In this document: positions 5,447-10,241 of the stretch, in pieces
Numbering within the stretch: position 1 is the stretch's first letter
Layout: each line of letters opens with the position of its first letter
Assembly: GCA_002329445.1 (NCBI GenBank)
Contig: DCTU01000083.1
Location: forward strand, 1-11,835
Reading direction: 5' to 3'
DNA: 11,835 bases
DNA from: a bacterium UBP9_UBA1432
GTDB taxonomy: Bacteria > Vulcanimicrobiota > Xenobia > Xenobiales > Xenobiaceae
Notes under the pieces: model-generated
What the model was told of the DNA's origin: nothing
Database searches by the model: none
What the model saw: only the letters and a program-made list of their open reading frames with translations
Position numbers and translations under genes: made by a program

Positions 5447-6669
5447 GGCTCGGTTCTCGCCAGGGCTTGCGGCATGGAGTCTCCGGCCGCCAGGAAATCC
5501 ACCACCCGGGCCAGCCGGTCCACCACTCCGGGGCCGCCCAGGGCCTCCTGCACCCGGGCCAGGTCCGCCAGCATCCGGTCCCGCGCCGGCCCCTCCTCCC
5601 ACAGTCGTCGAGCCGCGGCCTCCACGCGATCGGGCTGGACCTCCTCCTGCAGAAGCTCGGGGACCACGTCCTGGTCCAGGACCAGGTTGGGCAGGCCGAA
5701 GCGGTCCACCCGCAACAAGCCCAGGGCCTTCAGCGTGCGCCCCAGGGCCGCGTCCAGCGCCCCGAAACGATAGCACAGCAGCATCGGCACGCCCAGGAGT
5801 GCCGCCTCCAGGCTGGCGGAACCCGACGCCATCAGCGCCAGGCGGCTGGCGGCCAGGGCCAGCCGAGCCTGCCCCGACATGATTCGAAGCCCTTCGGGCA
5901 GTTCCGGCCCCAACATGGAACGAATCCGCCTCTCCAGAGGCGGCGTGGCGCAGGGCAGGAGGATCTGCAGACCCGGCTCATCCCGACGCAACCGCGCTGC
6001 AACCTCCAGGAAGGTCGGCAGCAGGTGGCGGACCTCCTGGGTCCGGCTGCCGGGAAGCACGGCCAGGGCCGGCCCCTCCAAGCCCAGGATCCCACGCGCC
6101 TCTTCCGGGCCCGGCGAATCGTGGACCACGTCGCTCAGGGGGTGCCCGAAGAAGGCCACCGGCAGGCCCAGCGAGTCATAGAGCTGCGCGTTGGCGCGAA
6201 AGGCGCACAGGACTCCATCCACCCGCGAATGGATCTCGTGCATGCGAAGCGGGTTGCGACTCCACGCGGAAGGCGGGAAGTAGTAGGCGGTCCTCAGGCC
6301 GCGGCGCTTCAGGAAGCCCACCAACCGCATGTGCAGGGCCGGCGCATCGATCACCACGGTCAGTTGCGGGCGCTCGCGCAGCAGGTGTCCCCGCATGCGC
6401 CGGTAGGCCAGGTACAGACCGGGAATCCGGGCCAGCGCCTCCCCGGGACCGATGGTGCTCCAGGTGTGGCTCTCCATCCACAATTCCACCCCGGCCGCGG
6501 CCATGGCCGCCCCCCCCACGCCCACCAGGCGCAGGGCGGGATCGCGACGACGCAAGGCGCGCGCCAGCGCTCCAGCCTGAAGGTCCCCCGAGGGCTCGGC
6601 GGCCATCAAGGCGATCGTACGTCCCGCAGTCCGGGCACGCGACGGGGCGGAGGCTTCAGGACCCGTCAA
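5443..6669 (-). CDS. lpxB: Lipid-A-disaccharide synthase LpxB
   Basis: LpxB (GT19) condenses UDP-2,3-diacylglucosamine with lipid X to the beta-1,6 lipid A disaccharide at the inner membrane's cytoplasmic face. The 408-residue product carries MAAEPSGDLQAGAL (22-35; LpxB loop with SGD), VGVGGAAM (49-56), PPSAWSRNP (132-140), AVLPGSRTQEVRHLLP (203-218), the donor-binding ASGSASLEAALLGVP (281-295) and LPNLVLDQDVVPELLQ (326-341). It is slightly longer than the usual 380 or so because of an N-terminal tail of about 17 residues. The TTG start at 6669 is the only usable codon before the first beta-strand, has no Shine-Dalgarno sequence and overlaps a 14-codon mini-ORF, so translation is probably coupled or the start is imperfectly resolved. 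It follows lpxA by 63 nt and overlaps the next gene by TTGA. Confidence 0.93.
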   Translation of the reverse strand: MTGPEASAPSRARTAGRTIALMAAEPSGDLQAGALARALRRRDPALRLVGVGGAAMAAAGVELWMESHTWSTIGPGEALARIPGLYLAYRRMRGHLLRERPQLTVVIDAPALHMRLVGFLKRRGLRTAYYFPPSAWSRNPLRMHEIHSRVDGVLCAFRANAQLYDSLGLPVAFFGHPLSDVVHDSPGPEEARGILGLEGPALAVLPGSRTQEVRHLLPTFLEVAARLRRDEPGLQILLPCATPPLERRIRSMLGPELPEGLRIMSGQARLALAASRLALMASGSASLEAALLGVPMLLCYRFGALDAALGRTLKALGLLRVDRFGLPNLVLDQDVVPELLQEEVQPDRVEAAARRLWEEGPARDRMLADLARVQEALGGPGVVDRLARVVDFLAAGDSMPQALARTEP

Positions 6670-6700
6670 AGGGCAGGCCAGGGAAGGAGGACATGGTCAT
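6656..6700 (-). other. Candidate 14-residue leader ORF overlapping the lpxB start
   Basis: ATGACCATG at 6700 opens a short frame encoding MTMSSFPGLPFDGS that stops at 6656-6658, just past the lpxB TTG at 6669. An AGGA lies about 7 nt upstream of its ATG. It could bring ribosomes to the poorly led lpxB start. It could also be the true lpxB N-terminus split by a one-base error, or chance. Confidence 0.3.
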
Positions 6701-6732
6701 CGCGGTTCCTGGGCATGGGACCGGAGAACGGC

Positions 6733-7584
6733 TCAACGGGGCCCGCGATCGGAATCGCGGGGATCGGGATCCAGGATCTCCGCGCCTCTCTGGCGTCGGT
6801 CTCCACACGCACGAGTCAAGACCCCCATCCGTGTCGGCGCTTCCAGGAAGCCGACCAGGTGGGCCACCTCCGGACAATCCGACAGGGCTGAACGGATGGC
6901 GGCCAGGGCCTGCTCGAGGTTCAGGCCCGCCGTGGTCAGCAGGCGGAAGGACCGCTTGAGGGCCAGGCGGGCCTCCTCGGCGACCCCGCGACGGCGCAGA
7001 CCGCGACTGTTCAGTCCGTAGATGCGCGCCGGATTGCCGTCCACGATCGCGAAGGGCGGCAGGTCCTTGGTGATCTTGGCCAGCCCTCCCACCATGCACA
7101 GACGACCGATGCGGACGAACTGATGGACTCCGCTCAGCCCCCCCAGGATCGCCTGGTCCTCGACCACGGCGTGGCCTGCCAACCCCGCATAGTTGGCCAT
7201 CACCACCTGGCTGCCGACGTGACAGTTGTGGGCCACGTGCGCGTAGGCCATGAGCAGGTTGTCGTCGCCAACCGAGGTGACCCCGTCCTCATCTGCAGCC
7301 CGGTGGACGGTGACGCCCTCGCGCAGCTCGTTGCGGTCTCCGATCCGCACGTAGGCGCGCTGGCCGCGGTAGGAGAGGTCCTGAGGCGCCGTGCCGAGCA
7401 CCGCGTTCGGGAAGATCACGTTGTCCGCCCCCACGGTCGTCCATCCTTCCACCACGACCGAGGACATGACCACCGTGTTGCGGCCGATGCGGACGTTGGG
7501 TCCGATGATCGAAAAGGGCCCGATCTCAACTCCCTCGTCGATCTCGGCCCCAGGATGCACGATGGCCGTTGGATGGATCTTCAC
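6733..7584 (-). CDS. lpxA: UDP-N-acetylglucosamine acyltransferase LpxA
   Basis: LpxA moves a 3-hydroxyacyl group from ACP to position 3 of UDP-GlcNAc (or its 3-amino analogue), the first step of lipid A synthesis. The 283-residue product starts MKIHPTAIVHPGAEI and shows left-handed beta-helix hexapeptide repeats to about residue 180, with GTAPQDLSYRG (64-74), IGDRNELREGVTVHR (81-95), the catalytic region AHVAHNCHVG with His119 (E. coli His125), AGLAGH (133-138), GVHQF (152-156), and the C-terminal GNPARIYGLNSRGLRRRG. A charged tail of about 25 residues (DPDPRDSDRGPR at the end) exceeds the usual length. The GTG start is supported by GAGAGGAG (7596-7603), 11 nt away. It lies 97 nt behind the oxidoreductase gene, a placement suggesting a link to the sugar substrate. 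Confidence 0.95.
   Translation of the reverse strand: MKIHPTAIVHPGAEIDEGVEIGPFSIIGPNVRIGRNTVVMSSVVVEGWTTVGADNVIFPNAVLGTAPQDLSYRGQRAYVRIGDRNELREGVTVHRAADEDGVTSVGDDNLLMAYAHVAHNCHVGSQVVMANYAGLAGHAVVEDQAILGGLSGVHQFVRIGRLCMVGGLAKITKDLPPFAIVDGNPARIYGLNSRGLRRRGVAEEARLALKRSFRLLTTAGLNLEQALAAIRSALSDCPEVAHLVGFLEAPTRMGVLTRACGDRRQRGAEILDPDPRDSDRGPR
6742..6761. repeat. 8-bp perfect hairpin at the lpxA 3' end
   Basis: CCCGCGAT and ATCGCGGG are separated by 4 nt (UCCG on the mRNA sense). The element covers the last codons of lpxA, ending 6 nt before its stop. There is no T-tract, so it is not an intrinsic terminator; an mRNA-stability or coupling role at the lpxA-lpxB junction is possible. Confidence 0.5.
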
Positions 7585-7595
7585 CGACTGGTCTG

Positions 7596-7603
7596 CTCCT
7601 CTC
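7596..7603 (-). promoter_or_regulatory. Shine-Dalgarno GAGAGGAG of lpxA
   Basis: It lies 11 nt before the GTG at 7584, slightly long spacing, but it supports this start because no ATG is near. Confidence 0.5.
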
Positions 7604-7681
7604 GAATTCTACCCCCCGGCCCGGCCAGCCCCGCCCCGGCTCTCGACCCGACAAGCCCGCCCTGGTCCTGCCCTGAGCGCC

Positions 7682-8653
7682 CTATCCCGCCAGCGCGATG
7701 AGTTCCATCCCCTGCGACGACCGGGCCTTCACCATCTTCATCCGAGCCAGCACCTGCATGGCCAGCTCCAGGGCACGCTTCCCGTCCTCACCGGTCACCA
7801 TGGGGGTCTTGTGCATGGCCACGCACTCGGCAAAGTGGTTGAGCTCAAGACGCAGGAGCTCCTCCTTCTCGACATGCACGTTTTCGGGCGGGATGGGTCG
7901 ACCATCCAGGCCGGGGCGCAGGATGGCCAGGGTCTGGTCGATGAAGTCCAACGACAAGGTGCGCCCGGTCTTCTCGGTCACCTGAAGGCTGCGCACCCGG
8001 TTCCCCGAATTCCGACTGGCCACCAGGCTGGCCATGACACCGTTCTGGAAGCGCAACTGGACCTGGGCGATGTCCTCGTAGTCCGAGTAGACCGAGACCC
8101 CATTCGCGCTGATGTCCTGAACCGGCGAGTTGACCAGGTGGATCAGGATGTCCAGATCGTGAATCATCAGGTCCCACACGACCCCGACGTCGAGGTTGCG
8201 GTTGGTGGGACACGAGCGCCGACTGCACTCCATCATGATGGGTTGGCCCATGATGTCGCGCAGCTTCATGACCGCCGGGTTGAAGCGCTCGAGGTGCCCG
8301 ACCTGCAAGACCAGGTTGTGCCGCTTGGAGTAGTCGACCAGCCGCTTGGCTTGAACCAGATCCACCGCGATCGGTTTCTCGACCAGGACATGAACGCCCC
8401 GCTTGAGGAACTCCATGGCAACGGGGTAGTGCAGGCTGGTCGGGACCACGATGTTGACCGCATCGACCTTGTCGAAGAGGCCATGATAGGACTCGAAATA
8501 CGTGGTATTGAAACGCGCGGAGCATTGGCGACCCCGCGCTTCCTGGATGTCGACCACGCCGATGAGCTCGGTCTGGGGAAGTTCCGAATAGATCCGGGCG
8601 TGGTTGAGCCCCATGCTGCCGATGCCGACGACCCCGACTCGTACCGGTTCCAC
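7682..8653 (-). CDS. Gfo/Idh/MocA-family NAD(P)-dependent oxidoreductase, GnnA-like
   Basis: A 323-residue oxidoreductase. The N-terminal Rossmann domain has VRVGVVGIGSMG (GxGxxG, residues 10-15) and VVDI (33-36); VEKPIA (91-96) carries the family lysine 94; GHLERFNPAV (119-128) and WDLMIHDLDIL (160-170, with Asp161 and His165) are catalytic-domain motifs. The HxERFNPA motif plus a position beside lpxA recalls UDP-GlcNAc 3-dehydrogenase GnnA, which with aminotransferase GnnB makes UDP-GlcNAc3N for amide-linked lipid A. No GnnB is in the window, so the call stays at family level; a different UDP-sugar dehydrogenase is possible. The GTG at 8653 is fixed by AAGGGAGG 7 nt upstream, against a GTG at 8794 that would add 47 poor-quality residues. 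It follows a 327-nt gap after fabZ and precedes lpxA by 97 nt. Confidence 0.88.
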   Translation of the reverse strand: MEPVRVGVVGIGSMGLNHARIYSELPQTELIGVVDIQEARGRQCSARFNTTYFESYHGLFDKVDAVNIVVPTSLHYPVAMEFLKRGVHVLVEKPIAVDLVQAKRLVDYSKRHNLVLQVGHLERFNPAVMKLRDIMGQPIMMECSRRSCPTNRNLDVGVVWDLMIHDLDILIHLVNSPVQDISANGVSVYSDYEDIAQVQLRFQNGVMASLVASRNSGNRVRSLQVTEKTGRTLSLDFIDQTLAILRPGLDGRPIPPENVHVEKEELLRLELNHFAECVAMHKTPMVTGEDGKRALELAMQVLARMKMVKARSSQGMELIALAG

Positions 8654-8660
8654 GATCAAG

Positions 8661-8668
8661 CCTCCCTT
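8661..8668 (-). promoter_or_regulatory. Shine-Dalgarno AAGGGAGG deciding the oxidoreductase start
   Basis: A strong ribosome binding site 7 nt before GTG 8653. An in-frame TTG two codons earlier is only 1 nt from it and is rejected as the start. Confidence 0.8.
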
Positions 8669-8740
8669 CCGCAGACCACACCCGCTCGGAACGATGCGTT
8701 CAGGCAGAGCGAGCGCAGGGTCTGAAGGGCCGTGATTCGT

Positions 8741-8754
8741 GCCGCCGGAGCGGC
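8741..8754 (-). other. RNA hairpin with UNCG-type tetraloop
   Basis: On the mRNA sense GCCGC-UCCG-GCGGC forms five GC pairs closed by the stable C(UNCG)G loop. No T run follows. It lies about 90 nt before the oxidoreductase start. Confidence 0.45.
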
Positions 8755-8863
8755 TGGTTGAAGATTCTGTGCCATTCTTGTTCGTCCGTCGCACGATGGG
8801 TCGAGGCCAGCAAGCGCCAGTCCCTGCCAGGTAGAACCCCGACGGCGGCGTGACGTTTCCAGA

Positions 8864-8908
8864 CCGGAGGGGGAATCCTCTCCCCCAAGCCAGGGGACTC
8901 CCTTCCGG
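8864..8908 (-). other. 45-nt stem-loop candidate in the fabZ-oxidoreductase gap
   Basis: CCGGA pairs with TCCGG at the ends and GGG pairs with CCC just inside, with one bulged base. The interior can form alternative stems, TCCCC with GGGGA or GGGGGA with TCCCCC. Mutually exclusive inner stems are a common attenuator shape, but there is no direct evidence of switching. Confidence 0.35.
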
Positions 8909-8942
8909 AGACGGCCGGACTCCTGAAGATTCAAGATGATCC

Positions 8943-8957
8943 CGCCGACCTTCGGCG
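8943..8957 (-). terminator. 6-bp hairpin shortly after fabZ (terminator-like, no U-tract)
   Basis: CGCCGA-AGG-TCGGCG on the mRNA sense, 23 nt after the fabZ stop. The following bases (GGATCATCTTG) are not a T run, so efficient intrinsic termination is not expected. Confidence 0.3.
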
Positions 8958-8980
8958 CCTGGAAGGGGACTCCTGTCAGG

Positions 8981-9421
8981 TCATTCGCAAGTGGCGTCGG
9001 GCCGGCTTCCCGAGGAGGCCTCCAGGAACAAGGTCAAGATCCCCTCACTGGCGACCTGCCCGTCCACCTGCGCCCGGACCCGGACCCGGCGGTATTCCCC
9101 ATCGATCTCGACTTCCTGGACCTCCAGGTCGAGTCGGTCGCCGGGCTTGACCTGCCGCCGGAACTTCAGACGATCGATCCCTGCCAGGCGCGGGCTTCCC
9201 AGGCCGGAGTACAGGATCCACGTCAACTGCAGGAGGGACTCGATGGTCAACACGCCGGGCAGGACCGGATTCCCAGGGAAATGACCGCGGAACTGCGGTT
9301 CATTCATCGTGATGTTCTTGTAGCCCCAGGCGCGACCCGGCTCCACCCCCAACACCCGATCCAGCAACAGGAACGGGGGGCGATGGGGCAGCCGTTCCAG
9401 GATCTCAGACCATCCGAACAT
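8981..9421 (-). CDS. fabZ: 3-hydroxyacyl-[ACP] dehydratase FabZ
   Basis: FabZ dehydrates 3-hydroxyacyl-ACP to trans-2-enoyl-ACP in fatty acid synthesis and competes with LpxA/LpxD for hydroxyacyl-ACP, which is why it is often linked to lpx genes. The 146-residue hot-dog protein shows LPHRPPFLLLDRV (11-23), GHFPGNPVLPG (46-56) with catalytic His47, and TIESLLQ (59-65) with catalytic Glu61. The ATG at 9421 is supported by AAGGAGG (9428-9434), 6 nt upstream. The gene overlaps the end of lpxC by 17 nt, so both are expressed together. The following gap is the longest non-coding stretch in the window. Confidence 0.95.
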   Translation of the reverse strand: MFGWSEILERLPHRPPFLLLDRVLGVEPGRAWGYKNITMNEPQFRGHFPGNPVLPGVLTIESLLQLTWILYSGLGSPRLAGIDRLKFRRQVKPGDRLDLEVQEVEIDGEYRRVRVRAQVDGQVASEGILTLFLEASSGSRPDATCE

Positions 9422-10241
9422 GGGCACCCTCCTTGAGGATCTTCCTGGCCAACTCCAGATGCAGGCGATGCCCGGCGCGAACCGCCAGCACCCGCGCCTG
9501 CAGTGGCCGCTCCAGAAGCGCCAGGTCGCCGACCAGGTCCAGCACCTTGTGACGAACCGGCTCGTCGGGGAACCGCGGGGGCGACGAGAACCCGCCAGGC
9601 CCCCCGATGACCAGCGCGTTGGAGAAGTCCCCCCCGCGCGCCAGACCACGCTCCAGCAGGGCCTGGACCTCCTCCCAGAACCCGAAGGTCCGGGCCGGCG
9701 CCAGGGAAGACACGAACTCGTCCTGCTCCGGTCGGAAACAGAAGTGCTGGGCGCCGACCAGCGGATGAGTGAAGTGGATCGCCGCTTCGAAAGCCGCATT
9801 CTCGGCCGGAAGCGCCACGACCAGCGCATCCCCCTGCGCGACGAAGAGCGGCTGGCCCAGACACAGGGGCTGGATGGACGCCGACTGCTCGACCACTCCC
9901 GCCTGGAGGAACCCCTGGACGAAGGGCAGGGCGGACCCGTCCATGACCGGCACCTCCTCCCCTTGAATCTCCAGCACGAGGTTGTCCAGGCCCAGGCCTG
10001 CGGCGGCCGCCAGGACGTGCTCCACCGTGGCCACCCGAACCTCGCCATCCCCCAGGATCGTGCAGCGCTCGGTTCCAACCACCCGGTCCAGCCGACAGGG
10101 CAGGTCGCGACCATCCACTCGCAAGACCCGGCCGTGATCCTCCGGCGCAGGAAGGACGGTCAGGATCGAGCTTCCACCCCCATGGAGGCCCGCTCCGCGA
10201 AAGAGGGCCGGAGCCGCCAGGGTGCGCTGCAGGCGGTTCAA
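9405..10241 (-). CDS. lpxC: UDP-3-O-acyl-GlcNAc deacetylase LpxC
   Basis: LpxC is the zinc-dependent, committed deacetylase of lipid A synthesis. The 278-residue product carries ATVEHVLAAAAGLGLDN (71-87; Glu74 general base, His75 zinc), MDGSALPF (100-107), ARTFGFWEEV (183-192), GLARGGDFSNALV (199-211), the zinc-binding RHKVLDLVGDL (230-240; His231, Asp235) and AGHRLHLELARKI (256-268; His258). All catalytic and zinc residues known for E. coli LpxC have counterparts. It is somewhat shorter than the E. coli enzyme (about 305), mainly at the C-terminus. The start is a TTG at 10241 overlapping the upstream stop as TTGA, with only a G-rich stretch and no clear Shine-Dalgarno sequence, so it is probably coupled to the upstream gene. 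It overlaps fabZ by 17 nt. Confidence 0.95.
   Translation of the reverse strand: MNRLQRTLAAPALFRGAGLHGGGSSILTVLPAPEDHGRVLRVDGRDLPCRLDRVVGTERCTILGDGEVRVATVEHVLAAAAGLGLDNLVLEIQGEEVPVMDGSALPFVQGFLQAGVVEQSASIQPLCLGQPLFVAQGDALVVALPAENAAFEAAIHFTHPLVGAQHFCFRPEQDEFVSSLAPARTFGFWEEVQALLERGLARGGDFSNALVIGGPGGFSSPPRFPDEPVRHKVLDLVGDLALLERPLQARVLAVRAGHRLHLELARKILKEGAHVRMV
9428..9434 (-). promoter_or_regulatory. Shine-Dalgarno AAGGAGG of fabZ, inside lpxC
   Basis: A full AAGGAGG 6 nt before the fabZ ATG. It lies in the last codons of lpxC and supports the 17-nt overlap. Confidence 0.75.

Larger units (their letters stand above)
8654..8980. other. 327-nt non-coding gap between fabZ and the oxidoreductase gene
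   Basis: The only frame spanning it (8656-8934, TTG start, 92 codons) has mixed third positions unlike the GC-ending codons of its neighbours and no family resemblance, so I treat it as non-coding. It contains three potential hairpins (8943-8957, 8864-8908, 8741-8754), three direct copies of GGACTCC (8967-8973, 8917-8923, 8895-8901) and a strong ribosome binding site at its downstream end. I found no convincing -35/-10 pair. A leader or attenuator for the oxidoreductase-lpxA-lpxB segment is plausible. Confidence 0.6.

Noticed and set aside
4256..5776. A 506-residue version of the LpxB-like protein starting at 5776
   Set aside because: Its first 110 residues are Gly/Arg/Pro-rich shadow of lpxB; the fold starts right after TTG 5446.
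7606..7611. TAGAAT as a -10 box upstream of lpxA
   Set aside because: It has no -35 match at 16-18 nt, and the implied start site would fall inside the lpxA ribosome binding site.
8653..8794. Oxidoreductase starting at 8794 (47 extra residues)
   Set aside because: The extra segment is polar, low in structure and absent from the family, and the strong AAGGGAGG points to GTG 8653.
8656..8934. A 92-codon minus-strand frame filling the fabZ-oxidoreductase gap
   Set aside because: Codon third positions are mixed, unlike all neighbouring genes; it has a TTG start without a ribosome binding site and no recognisable domain.
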